A stretch of DNA of 22,511 nucleotides from Priapulus caudatus (GCF_000485595.1 NW_014578824.1:1-22511); one strand, 5' to 3'; counted from the stretch's first letter, positions 10,058 through 19,182 are shown. Notes: generated by a model from the sequence alone, not told the origin. Translations and numbers: made by a program.

Positions 10058-10510
10058 TGACATATTACCCTAACAACGGTTCGGGCGATGAACTCAGAAG
10101 CCATTAGCTACATAATTAAGAACACCCGTAATTCAGAATGGACAGGGGGCAGTACCGGATGGTACAAAACACATTAACTTTAACAAGAATGCGGAGGGGT
10201 AACACACACGATCATAAAGCGAACAGCGGCCACGAGTGTCAACACTCCGGCCGGGACAAGTGGGCGGGCGTCGCGACCGGTCGTTGTGGTCACTAGTCGT
10301 GCCACAAACTAGGAAGTCTGTTAAGTCGCGACGTACGGTTTAAAAGAGAGAGGTTTTGAGAGAAACGGGAGAGTCTCCGACCACCACTTGGTATGTGTAT
10401 TCACTGTTGCTATTCGTGTTTTAGAATAAACCTATAGTTGTTTACCGTTTACATCACCGTTACACCTACTATCTACGTCTACTGTCTACGAACGTATATT
10501 CCACGCTACA
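10058..10510 (+). mobile_element. LTR-like block, solo or truncated
   Basis: The block begins TGACATATTACC just after a purine-rich GATATGGGGAAG and can be closed at GCTACA (10510), giving TG...CA ends over 453 bp. Internally a TATA-like TTTAAAAG (10339-10346) is followed about 80 bases later by AATAAA (10425-10430), then a CTAC/TCTA-rich tail. No primer site follows and the flanking bases are not a clear duplication, so this may be the 3' end of a truncated element. Boundaries are tentative. Confidence 0.4.
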
Positions 10511-10958
10511 TATACATTATGTGCATACATTTTGAAACATTACACTGGGATATCTATATATACACAACTATCTGTGTAAAGGAATAGTAAGGAATATATA
10601 TACATATATATATTGTAAGCAGGCAATTTACATGAAGGTAGCTGCTGCATGTGAAAGTAGCAATGCTTGACTTGCTATAGTGGTGGACGGGATCATAGCC
10701 AGAGTAACTTATGAGAAGGAGAAGCTGGCTTTGCCACATTGGCAAAGATGACTCATCTCTTGTCAAGAATATCCTAGCGCAAGAGGCCAGGGAGGGGCTC
10801 GCGTGTCGAACTGCGCAGTAGAATTTTAAACCAAGGAGCAAAGAGCGGGTAAGTCACCTGCTCGGTTTGGTTACCGTATTTGCCAAAGAAGTGGAAAACT
10901 GCGTCACGTGAAGAGAGCAGAGACGACTAGTTCGGGCGCTCATATAAAAGCAAAGTTG
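10511..10958. other. No gene recognised; possible lost 3' end of the neighbouring pseudogene
   Basis: A second short TATA-rich run lies at 10595-10613. The minus strand downstream of the pseudogene should hold its C-terminal part, but I could not match any frame here to it with confidence. 10955-10986 is a 19-bp tandem duplication (GTTGTCAGGACAC twice around GATATC). Confidence 0.35.
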
Positions 10959-11320
10959 TCAGGACACGATATCGTTGTCAGGACACTCAACAGCATGTTC
11001 ATCACGTAACACTCGAGAAGTGTCTAAATCCTTTCTGGCTCTTGTCTCATCGCTTCTTCCAGCCATATCTGCACACATTCTACTGATTTCTGCTCAGGGG
11101 CAGGATGGGATAAAATCCTTCGATGGACAGCTCTTTTTCTAACAGTTATGCCAGTTAGCCCACCCTTCGTTTTCGAGTCCCTATTTACTGTCTGCTCAAT
11201 CGTCTGATCCATCGCGACTTGAGCAAATCCATGGTCAGCCTGCCTTTGAACTACAAAACTACCGTTTGTCATATCTAAGTGTATGCTAGGGTGTGTACGC
11301 TCCAGGTTGCACATTTCAAG
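10959..11320 (-). pseudogene. C-terminal piece of the orphan protein, frameshifted
   Basis: The frame starts directly at the insertion boundary with Leu-Glu-Met-Cys-Asn-Leu-Glu-Arg-Thr-His-Pro and continues with FVVQRQ, GFAQVAMDQTIEQT, NRDSKTKGGLTG and an Arg-rich stretch. Near 11080 the reading moves to another frame, giving DMAGRSDETRARKDLD then SRVLRDEHAVEC and a stop at 10961-10959. The stop sits in a 19-bp tandem duplication (10955-10986). The phrase pattern in both frames fits the family as I remember it, so a single frameshift is the simplest explanation. The remaining C-terminus was not found. Confidence 0.6.
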
Positions 11321-11324
11321 CAGG

Positions 11325-11950
11325 TGTAATACTTGTTATTACGTTACTTGGCCTCTCGTGATCGCATAGTGTCCGCGTATAAGATCGCTACTAAATGACT
11401 ACTCATAGGTATATACAAATAGCGGAATACTGAGATACGTATATAGAACATACAAACATCTTTAATAAAACATATAGAATACTACCGTAGCATCGACGGG
11501 TACAGAAAGGTACGCGCATGAGTATAACTTACATATCAAGGTTGAGATGAATGCGCTGGATCAACAGTAAAATGAGACACGTCTGTCTCTCGATAGCAAA
11601 TAGTAGAGACTGTAATTTCAAAAACCAAACGTTAAATACTCGCGCCGTGTCCATTGTTTTAGCCGACCGCTACCATTGGCCAACCCAGCTCCATTGACCG
11701 GTGGTCACGCGTGTCACATCACGCGCGCGCTCATTGGCTGGCTATGGTCGTTGGTCACGCCCCTTGACCCCCGGCCCAATTAGGTGGCTCTGCCTCCGTC
11801 TCTGCACGTGCGCGTCTTTAAGACAAAGCTCCTTATTCTTATTATTAATTCTAACTATTATTTGTCTTCTACTTCTTCTATTTTTGCATTACATTACTAT
11901 TTCTGTATTATATTACTATTTCTGTATTACATTACTATTTCTGTATTACA
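11325..11950. mobile_element. Solo-LTR-like insertion, 626 bp, CAGG target duplication
   Basis: The insert has ends TGTAATAC (11325-11332) and GTATTACA (11943-11950), perfect 8-bp inverted repeats with TG...CA termini. CAGG stands on both sides, at 11321-11324 and 11951-11954. The interrupted gene reads in frame across the site once the insert and one CAGG are removed, which fixes the boundaries. Inside are CCAAT-type motifs (ATTGG at about 11672 and 11732), a GC-rich promoter-like stretch, and three copies of a 20-bp ATTACTATTTCTGTATTA repeat at the right end. No coding frame is present. Orientation is unresolved; a non-LTR element with short inverted ends is less likely. Confidence 0.75.
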
Positions 11951-12073
11951 CAGGTATACTGGACTATATCTGGCATAGTTGATCCTGTCAAAGGCAAAGA
12001 ACCAAGGGATCATGGATCTAAGAGAAACCAAATGGAGATTCCAGTTTCCTACTCTTGTAGCTCTTACAAAGAA
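11951..12073 (-). pseudogene. Tryptophan-rich piece of the orphan protein
   Basis: A different frame from the preceding piece reads FFVRATRVGNWNLHL, then SMIPWFFAFDRINYARY and PVYL, ending exactly at the insertion boundary at 11950/11951. The phrases WFFA-D and NYARY match my memory of the family and follow directly after the preceding block, so the frameshift lies between 12084 and 12073. When the insertion and one CAGG copy are removed, this frame runs straight into the next piece. Confidence 0.65.
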
Positions 12074-12083
12074 CAGTAGACAC

Positions 12084-12857
12084 TTAACCACTCAAGTAGT
12101 TTGTCATCCAGAATGCAAAAGTTGGACTTTCTACACTTCTTTTACCTAGATAGCAGCTGAATCTTTCAATGATTTTGCAGAAATCCTCAGACGTGGTTAA
12201 CTCCATGAAGGCATCAGGATCAGGGAAACGAGCGTTGAGATCCCTTGCAAGATTTTTAAGCTCATTCTCTTCTGCAGTAGGGAGTGTGTTCAAGAAGTCT
12301 CTCCAGCCGAGGCGTTGGAGGGCCTCAAACATAAGTTTATGGCATCGCATCCCTCGGTTGTAGTGGTGTTCACTCAAAACGCCATTCACTGATCCTTCAG
12401 CAACTGCACCCGATTCAATCAGGATATCTCGTAATCCAGCATCTTTGAAGCGTTTTTCTAGGACTGCCAGAAATGCTATGCATCGTATCTGCTGTGCTTT
12501 ACAGTAGATTGCTTGATCAAACACCAACACTATAGATTCGAGCTATAATTTATCAGCAATTTTCAAGCTGCGAAGCAAGATGGTGTTGACAGTTGCGATT
12601 TCTGTAGGGCTGGCATCAATGACTGGTAAGTAACTGATCTTACTAACTGCTGAGATGCTGTCTTTCTGTAGCAGAGTGTTGAATCCTGTCCACCCAGGAA
12701 GGGTTGCCTCTGTAACCTCAGGTAGCTTTGCAAGCACATAGGCTAGATCAACAGCATGCGATTGTTTTACATTTTCTTCAGCTAGTGAGGATGTTTTAGT
12801 AATCACAAATTGTCGTGGAGGGCCTTCCTTTTTTGCTGTAATATGTGGCCATGTCAT
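12084..12857 (-). pseudogene. Conserved core piece of the orphan protein, one stop and an apparent deletion
   Basis: Two halves in the same frame are separated by a single TAG (minus codon 12545-12543). The first half carries GPPRQ, LPGWTGFN, YLPVIDASPTE and TVNTILLRS. The second begins VFDQAIYCKAQQIR and continues with FLAVLEKRFKDAGL, LIESG, YNRGMR and a Leu-rich tail ending at 12084. From memory of the family, about 25-30 residues including a Gly-Gly-Phe-His phrase should stand between KAQQIR and FLAVL, so a deletion near 12480-12487 is likely. The Asp of VFDQ and the Glu of LIESG could be catalytic acids, but that is speculation. Confidence 0.65.
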
Positions 12858-12886
12858 TTTCTGGTGGGTCGATGGTTCTTCGTCGG

Positions 12887-13657
12887 CTATGCTTTAAGTG
12901 AACGCGCTGCGCTCACTCTCAAGAGGGTTCTCAGAAAAAAACCAAGATATTGCACTGCTATACCATTGGTGTTGTGAGTAGTCCCTGCACCAGTAGCCGT
13001 TTTCTCTCCAAAGTCATTGTTGTCATAAACCAGTGTTGTCGGTTGAGACTTTACAAATCCTTCTGGTAGGCTGTCATTCAAGACAATTTGTCTCTCTGCC
13101 AATGCGGTGTCATGTTCCAATACTTTGGTGTGAGACACAGAATGTCCAAGACCATTAAGGAGGCCAATGATCTGAGACGAACCACTTAGGTGCCGTATAG
13201 TCATCCCAAGAGCAAGATGCTTTGGTGTTGGCTTCTTCCCCCTTGATGCCAAGTAAGCTATGTCCTGTGACATAGAAAGGAGTTTCTTGTGGCTGTCCTT
13301 ACATGTAGTCACGTACTGAGTGAAAAAGCCAGAAAGTTTGTATAGCTCGATAGGCTATTCGATAGGTTGTTTTCTCATCAAAATTGCAGGCTGTTGGAGG
13401 CCACGGAACTTGCATTCGAGGTGCCTTAAGTGCACAGCTGACATATATATATTGCTGTGAGTTTCCTGGAGACCTGCTGATAATGAGTCAATTTTAAAAT
13501 CATGCTCACTGTTGCTGTCGTTTTCGGTACCAGTTGAACTCTCAACGTCTTGCACTACTCTTGGTGCATGCTCAGATTCACACAACACAATCTCGCATAC
13601 ATTGCACTTATTATTTTTAACAAATATCAACTGTGGATAAATTGTTTTTAGTCTTCT
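12887..13657 (-). pseudogene. Central piece of the orphan protein, one in-frame stop
   Basis: The frame can be followed from about 13657, where Arg-Arg-Leu-Lys precedes Pro-Gln-Leu-Ile-Phe, to 12887. One TAG interrupts it (minus codon 13357-13355), and the two halves are in the same frame. The stop lies inside a 12-bp tandem duplication, with TCGATAGG at 13347-13354 and 13359-13366. After the stop comes Pro-Ile-Glu-Leu-Tyr, then a block with SQDIAYLASRGKK, TPKHLALG and SGSSQIIGLLNGLGH, then YDNNDFGEK and THNTNG. The end is frame-shifted: an Arg-Arg-Arg-Thr-Ile phrase continues in a different frame near 12890. Function unknown. Confidence 0.65.
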
Positions 13658-13679
13658 TTTTAATTGATTTAATTATTTT

Positions 13680-14057
13680 TTAATTTTCTTCAATAATTCT
13701 CTTCTCAATTACATCTTTGCAGAACGAATCAAATGCGTTGCCACAGAACCTATCAACATTTGTAACGGTGCATGGTTTATTCTCTTGCAAACATTTAGTG
13801 TAGTTTCTGTAACACGATTTGTGGTATCTTGCCTCTTTAGCAACTAAATCCTGCCCAGGTATATGAACTAGTACCTTTTCATCTTGCTTAGCAGTAGCAG
13901 CTTTTTGCAGGGCATCGGCAGCAGTAAATGTGAGACACTGAAGAAGGGTATCTTTTTTCCTTTTACGACAATGCTGTTCTATTACATATCTATCCTTTTC
14001 GCAAATTATACAATGTTTTCGGAAGAAGACATGGTGTAATATCCTTCCTAGCCACAT
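13680..14057 (-). pseudogene. N-terminal piece: Cys/His segment of the orphan protein
   Basis: This piece starts at an ATG and runs 125 codons to TAA. Residues 16-19 form C-X2-C and residues 79-82 form H-X2-C within YHKSCY, a spacing that suggests a zinc-binding module of about 65 residues. A basic stretch (RKRKK, residues 31-35) lies between. The block Asp-Leu-Val-Ala-Lys-Glu-Ala-Arg just before the His is what I recall as conserved in the family. Upstream there is no clear promoter. The reading continues in another frame after a shift near 13660-13680. A nucleic-acid-binding role is a guess from the Cys/His pattern only. Confidence 0.6.
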
Positions 14058-14553
14058 GAGACACCACGGCAGATCTTAAGATACGCGTAGCCTTAACAGT
14101 AGGCTGGCCTGGTAAATTTGAAGTCTTTGTATAAACAATGGCTTTTTCTTTGGAAACTCAATTTTTCACTTTTTTGATTCGCCTGCAGTCTGTAAATTTC
14201 ATGTAACACATACGATGGTAACCGAGGCCACCAACATGCTAGACAATAGAAGGGAAACGTCTTTTTCTACCCCATCTAGGACAGACCACTCCGTCAGACA
14301 ACTGCTAATTCTTTCATAACTGGTGGTAGAAATAGGCACAATCTTGTCATCTTTACTTGGTCTGATGTGAACTTGGTTTGACTGTTTCGAAAAAGAGTAA
14401 TAATTAGCCAATTAAACTAATGTGCAACAATTTAGTGGAGAACATTGGTGATTTATAATCAGGATAATTTATTTAACTCATAGCCAAAATTAAACTTGGT
14501 TCCATGAGGTGTCAAACGAAAGTGAACAATAATCACTGTTGGCCCATGTCCTA
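14058..14553. other. No gene recognised
   Basis: This is the upstream side of the minus-strand pseudogene. No clear TATA box, terminal repeat or target duplication that would bound a transposon was found. The minus frame at 14411-14199 has no motif. Confidence 0.4.
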
Positions 14554-14681
14554 TGAGGGGGTAATAATATAGCTGGCGTATGTTGTTAGCTGATGGCTGT
14601 ATACTGAGGGGGTAATAATATAGCTGGCGTATGTTGTTAGCTGATGGCTGTATACTCATGGTGTAATAATATAGCTGGCGT
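14554..14681 (+). repeat. 51-bp tandem repeat, 2.5 copies
   Basis: Copies begin at 14554, 14605 and 14656. The first two appear identical over 51 bp (TGAGGGGGTAATAATATAGC at the start of each), and the third keeps about 25 bp with changes before diverging. Near-identity implies a recent duplication compared with the decayed surroundings. Confidence 0.9.
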
Positions 14682-15061
14682 GTGCGGTGAGTGTGCGCAG
14701 ACACATCGGTGGTTGTGAGTGAGCTTACACTCGTTACTACAGAAGCTAACGCTGACACTCGCGGGTTTTTCCTCAACAATTTGCATCGCCCTGCGAACCC
14801 AGCTTTCGCATATTTTGTACACCAGGGGTCGCCACAGTGAGGACGACGCTGGTTAAACAGTCTACGGTATAGTGAAGTGATCTGTTATCCGAACTTATTT
14901 GCCATGTATAGGCACTGGCGTTCAAATCGCACGTAGTGATTATTAGTTTGCGTGTTACGGTGGCGTGATAATCTTGCACGTCGAATTGCGCGTGATGATG
15001 ACTTGAGTGTGGCTCGGAGCAAATGTGCTGCTGTTGCTGTGTTGGTTAATGTGTTAATTGC
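14682..15061. other. No gene recognised; may include lost 5' LTR sequence
   Basis: This lies directly upstream of the gypsy LTR remnant, where U3 should be. I could not align it to the U3 at 21886-22100; a faint GTTGCTGT...GTGTTAA similarity near 15033-15058 is not convincing. No coding signal. Confidence 0.35.
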
Positions 15062-15338
15062 TTGTTTAGCACGCATTGCCTAATAAATATTAAATTTACT
15101 TCCTACTTCCTACTTCCTACTTATTACTTCTCACTGGACGACCGGAACCCCCCTCCCCCCCTTCTCAGTGCTCAGGTGTTTGGCTGCCTCTGCCTCGTCG
15201 CGATCCTTGTGATCGAACTCGTAAAGTACGGGGTGGTAACGGCCCTGTCAGGGTGCGCGACACAACGGCAACCAGACCTATACCACAGCCAATGGTATTA
15301 CTCAAGTAGTAAAGGAGAGAGAGAGAGAAAACGTTACA
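15062..15338 (+). mobile_element. 5' LTR remnant (R/U5 side)
   Basis: The segment ends ACGTTACA at 15338, directly before the primer site, matching the TGTA start of the 3' LTR as an inverted end. It contains AATAAA (15082-15087), a (CTTCCTA)3 run at about 15100-15120, a C-rich tract and a CCAATGG at 15287. The left limit is not defined and no U3 sequence corresponding to 21886 onward was found. Confidence 0.5.
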
Positions 15339-15339
15339 G

Positions 15340-15357
15340 TGGTGCCGTGAGCAGGGA
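15340..15357 (+). other. Primer-binding site of the gypsy element
   Basis: TGGTGCCGTGAGCAGGGA lies one base after the LTR end TTACA and starts with TGG, complementary to a tRNA 3' CCA end. It is nearly the same as the site at 1779. The cognate tRNA is not identified here. Confidence 0.7.
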
Positions 15358-15380
15358 TCGCGGCGTGGGCAGGGCGAGCA

Positions 15381-16841
15381 ATGGAAGGAGAGGCAGGTGA
15401 AGCGGAGGCGTCTGTCAGCCCACCGGTGTTGACACCAAACTTGTTGGAGGGCAGTCAGGCTGTCAGCCCAGCAGTAGTAGCGGAGGGGAGACGTCTCGGC
15501 GGCCACCACGGAGCATCGATGGGCAACTGCGGTCAGTGCGGGTGGTGGAGCAGCAGAGACGTAGAAGAGCCAGGCAGTTGCTGCAGGACGTCATCGACTT
15601 TGCGGGCGCCCCTGAATTAGCAGGTGCTCCCCCGGGATGGCAAGTGCAAAGGTCGGAGGTCGGACTGGATGACTGGTGATGAGTCTGAGGTGGACGCATG
15701 GGAGGTGCAGCCGCAACTGTAGACAGAAACACCCTGGGATCAGGCGGAACAATCGACGACGGGGCAAGGAATAAAAGTAGGGAGGCCGGTGGAGGAGGTG
15801 GTGACACGTCGCGCGGGGAATCTACGGAGGACTCGCGCCGACATGAAGTTGTTCCCGCCCTACACTGGGGCTGCTGGTGCGCCGCTGGGTAGTTTTCTGC
15901 GGCGGTTTTATATTACTACTTGGTGGAACCAGTGGGATCCGTCCGAGCGCCCAAAACAGCTTGTGGCGGCTCTTGTGTGGCCTGCGGCAGATGCTCTGGA
16001 AGAGTACGAGGGAGTGCCCAGCGAGGAGTGCCTCCGAAGAGAACTCCAGGAGAGGTATGGGACGGCTTGCCAAGAAGAGTGAGACCAGGCTATCCTTGCG
16101 GCCCGCCGTCGTCTTCCAGGAGAAGAGTGGCTAGAGTACGCGAGACAGCTCCGAAAACTGGCCCTGTCGGCCATACCGTGAGCGGCAGCAGATCACCTAA
16201 GTCGATGGCTCTAGGGGCGACTTGTGGATGAACTGCCCACAGAGGGCCACCGCGCGTATATCCTGAGCAAGGGATGTACAACCATTGAACCAGCTGCAGC
16301 ATGTCCCACCAACTATGACATGCTGGTGGTGCGCGGGCCCGCCCCGCTGAAGAAGCCCCAGGTGGCACCGGTGGTGAAATCCGAGGAAGCCAGTTCCGGT
16401 GAAAATGCGGCAGCTGCTGTTCCGTCTGAGGATCTTCAGGAGATCAAGCAGATGTTAAGGGACCTTCTAAGTAGTGGGGGACCCAGCGTCTAATGCCTGG
16501 CGCCTCCTGGCAGCGGCAGCGCCGGAGATCGTAAGAGAGGGTCCAATGGTCAGGGACACAGACCAGTGGCCTGCTACGAGTGCAGAGAGGTGGACCATTT
16601 CGCACGAGAGTGCCCGGAACGGAGGAGACGCCGGCGAGAGGAGCTCGACCATCATGGGCCACAGCAGTTTACTGAGAATGGGCAAGAAAACTATGCCGAC
16701 GCAGCACGAGGATGCGGGGGACCACTGCCAGGCAGAGCAGGTTGGGCAGGTGACGAATCACCTCGGCGACAACCGTACAAGGCGGGGTGCATGGCGAAAG
16801 AGTCGGGAGGTGCTCGGGCCTGGTTTAGGCCGGAAAACTAG
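15381..16841 (+). pseudogene. gag: gag: capsid-like core and CCHC zinc knuckle, broken
   Basis: An ATG at 15381 follows the primer site by 23 bases. The N-terminal part is frameshifted at least twice between about 15450 and 15670, where an Arg-rich helix-like stretch sits in another frame. From 15789 the frame is single, with stops at 15756 region upstream and then TGA 16080, TGA 16179, TAG 16212 and TAA 16491. The Gag core runs from about 15843 (KLFPPYTG, then a Trp-rich segment and QLVAAL) to about 16490. A zinc knuckle C-X2-C-X4-H-X4-C lies at 16572-16613, followed by an Arg run. It would form the RNA-packaging particle. The frame ends at TAG 16839. Confidence 0.85.
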
Positions 16842-16855
16842 GGAAGGCGGAGTCC

Positions 16856-17534
16856 GTGCCGAGGGCTTCAGCCTACCAAGGAAAACGGCAGACAGAGCAA
16901 CCGAGAAGGTCGGAGATCCGGGCGGTACTGAATAGGCCGTTCTGGCGAGTTCGACTTGTAGTGTGTGGGAAGGCGGTAGAGTTTCTGGTGGACACCGGTG
17001 CACAGGTGACCCTACTAGATAGCGGGGCCTATGAGAGGTTAACTCAGGGGAAGCCCGGACTGACCCCCACGGTGGCAGAAGTGGTCGACGTTCAGCATTG
17101 GCCATTACCGACGCTGGGCGAGTGTGAAGTGCAGCTTGGGTTATGCTGCCTGCGCTATTTGCATGATGTGCTGGTAGTACAGATGGGAGAAGTTGGTGGC
17201 GTGCTAGGCATGGACTTTATGGGCCAGCACAACTGTCAACTGGACACGGGTCGCGGCTACCTCACAATCGACGGGGTTACTCATGCCCTCTACGGCGGAA
17301 GGCCTGTCGATGATGCGGCGAACTGTGCGAATTCTGGCAGGACACCAAGCCGTGGTGCAGGGCAGTGTTCGCGGGTCAGGTTGGGTGGTCGCCCGTCTGG
17401 CGATCGCGGAACCTACGCGTCGGATTGCTGAAGGCGGGGCGCGCCGGGGAGTTGTGATGGCGCGTTGTTTGGTCAACACGGCGGGGAACCCGGTGCCTCT
17501 GTCGGTAGTCAACGTGGACATCTCCATGGATTGA
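16856..17534 (+). pseudogene. pro: Aspartic protease and linker, frameshifted
   Basis: This region is in a different frame from gag and begins about 15 bases after the gag stop; no ATG is evident, so expression would have required a frameshift or fusion. The catalytic Asp-Thr-Gly is at 16991-16999 within FLVDTGAQVTLL, and the second signature GVLGMDF falls about 70 residues later (about 17198-17218). The protease would cleave the polyprotein in the particle as a dimer. Between about 17290 and 17330 the reading shifts to another frame, which carries the linker with AGHQAVVQG and ends at 17534 in TGA. The active-site triplet is intact although the frame is not. Confidence 0.85.
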
Positions 17535-18451
17535 TCAACGGGATGGATGCTAGTGTGACGATCGAGCAGCGTGGTGCGGTAATAGAGACTGTTGACGCTT
17601 ACCGCGATCTGTTTGCAGCACCGGGTGGATTGTTGGGCTAAACGGGTGTTGTCAAGTATACCATTGACACGGGTAACCATTACCCGATTAAACAGGCTCC
17701 CCGACGTTGTCCGCTGGGCAAGCAGCAGGCCTTAGACGAGGAGCTCAATCGGATGTTGGATGCTGGCATCGTGCAACCAAGCGATAGCCCATGGGCTTCT
17801 CCAGTGGTCCTAGTGACCAAGAAGGACGGTGCAGTGAGATTTTGCATCGACTTCCGCAAACTCAACGATGTGACGAGGAAGGATGCGTACCCCTTGCCCC
17901 GCATTGACGTTACTTTGGATTCCCTCGCCGGGGTCACATGGTTTTCCACGCTTGATCTGGCCAGTGGTTTCTGGCAGGTTGAAATTGATCCCTGGGATGC
18001 AGCCAAGACTGCGTTTGCGGTAAAGCGTGGCCTATTCGATAATTGAGTTATGCCATTCTGCTTCGTCAATGCACCCGCCACCTTTGAACGGCTAATGGAA
18101 CTCATCTTGAAAGGTCTCCAGTGGAGGGAGTGCTTAGTATACCTGGACGATGTTATTGATTTCGGCTCCACATTCGAGCGTGCGATGGGCAAGCTTCGCG
18201 ATGTGTTTGAGCGTTTGCATGAGGCGGGATTGTTCCTGAAGCCGTCCGAGTGCAGCCTTTTGCAAAAGAGTGCCATTTTCCTCGGCCATGTGGTGTCGCC
18301 CGATGGCGTCAGCTGTGATCCGGGAAAGGTTGGGGTCGTTAGTGGTTGGGACCGTTCGGAGAATTTTAGCGAGGTGCGGAGTTTTCTCGGCTTTGCCAAC
18401 TATTATCGGCGATTCATCCCCGGATGGCACCGTGGCGACTCACCGACCTGA
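17531..18451 (+). pseudogene. pol: Reverse transcriptase domain, two in-frame stops
   Basis: One frame runs from 17531 to 18451 with TAA at 17639 and TGA at 18044. RT motifs occur in order: the WASPVVLVTKKDG block, FCIDFRKLN, YPLPRID, the Asp-containing FSTLDLASGFW, MPFCFVNAPATFE, and the YLDD active site at 18140-18151, then GHVVSPDGV and FANYYRRFIPG. In MPF(G)-x-x-NAPATF the usual Gly is Cys (codon 18059-18061), a further sign of decay. The enzyme would copy genomic RNA to DNA. The frame shifts at about 18424 into RNase H, with a few residues apparently lost at the junction. Confidence 0.93.
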
Positions 18452-19182
18452 CATGGAAAGACCATCCGTTTCGCTGGACGCAGAGCTGCCAGGTGGCATT
18501 CTGCATGCTCAAGCAGAAATTGACAGAGGCGCCGGTACTCGCTTACCCGCTACCAGAGGGGGAGTTCACGGTTGACACCGATGCCAGTGCAACCGGTATG
18601 GGGGCAGTGCTTTCGCAGTGTCATGGGGGAGTGGAGCGGGTAATCACCTACTCCAGTAAGACGCTCTCCCAGACGCAGCGGAGGTATTGTACCAGCAACC
18701 AGGAGTTGCTGGCCGTCGTGACCGTCGTCAAGCAATTCCGGCACTACCTCCACGGACGACACTTCACCGTGCGGGATCATGCGTCGCTAACCTGGCTTCT
18801 GAACTTCAAGGAGCCAGAGGGCATGGTGGCGAGGTGGATTGCCTACTTCGGGACGTTTGATATGAAAATCGAACATCGCCCTGGAAGGCTTCACAGCAAC
18901 GCATATGGATTGTCGCGGCAGCGTGGTTGTCGACGGTGTAAGCGTGCTGACTGCCCAGCCTGTAGTGTCGCAGTGGCGGGACGGGTGCTTTGTGCGAGAG
19001 TGAGGCGTCAGCCAGTACTATGGAGCCTGGTACCAGAGAAGGATGGGGAAGCACTAAACCGTTGGGACACCGCCCAGGTAGAAAAGTGGCGGCATGGGGA
19101 TTCCATGATCAAGAAGATCATTGACTTGAAGCGGGACCACGTTGACCAACCCACCTACAAGGATATGGCAAGTCTCTCCTAG
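18424..19182 (+). pseudogene. pol: RNase H domain and connection, last catalytic Asp replaced
   Basis: The open frame carries the gypsy-type RNase H: VDTDAS with Asp at 18580, NQELLAVV with Glu at 18703, VRDHASL with Asp at 18775, and the final signature read as HSNAYGLSR where HxNADALSR is usual, so codon 18904-18906 encodes Tyr instead of Asp. The enzyme would degrade the RNA strand of the hybrid. A Cys-rich stretch (CRRCKRADCPAC) follows, then the linker to integrase. The frame ends at TAG 19180, but the next codons stay in the same frame into integrase, so this and the TGA at 19207 are point lesions rather than a natural end. Confidence 0.93.

Larger units (their letters stand above)
10959..14057 (-). 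pseudogene. Decayed gene of a large uncharacterised multi-copy protein family
   Basis: Five pieces on the minus strand follow one another in the order of a single protein: an N-terminal Cys/His segment, a central block, a long conserved block, a short tryptophan-rich block and a C-terminal block. They are separated by frameshifts, in-frame TAG codons and one 626-bp insertion, and no rearrangement is needed. The conserved phrases (YDNNDFGE, THNTNG, PGWTGFN, YLPVI-ASPTE, NRDSKT-GG) match my memory of uncharacterised proteins, commonly about 1000 residues or more, found in many copies in cnidarian, echinoderm, mollusc and arthropod genomes. That they are mobile is inference from copy number. I know of no assigned function. 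The copy is clearly dead. Confidence 0.65.

Noticed and set aside
10943-10986. TATAAAA followed by a duplicated 13-mer, resembling a plus-strand core promoter
   Set aside because: The region lies within or just after the minus-strand pseudogene coding sequence, and the duplication is better explained as a lesion of that frame.
14459-14779. Minus-strand frame encoding a repeated QLYYY peptide
   Set aside because: The repeat unit is 51 bp, a multiple of three, so the peptide pattern follows from the DNA tandem and shows no codon or domain evidence.
17680-18399. 239-codon open frame on the minus strand
   Set aside because: It is antisense to the reverse transcriptase domain, whose motifs are unmistakable on the plus strand.
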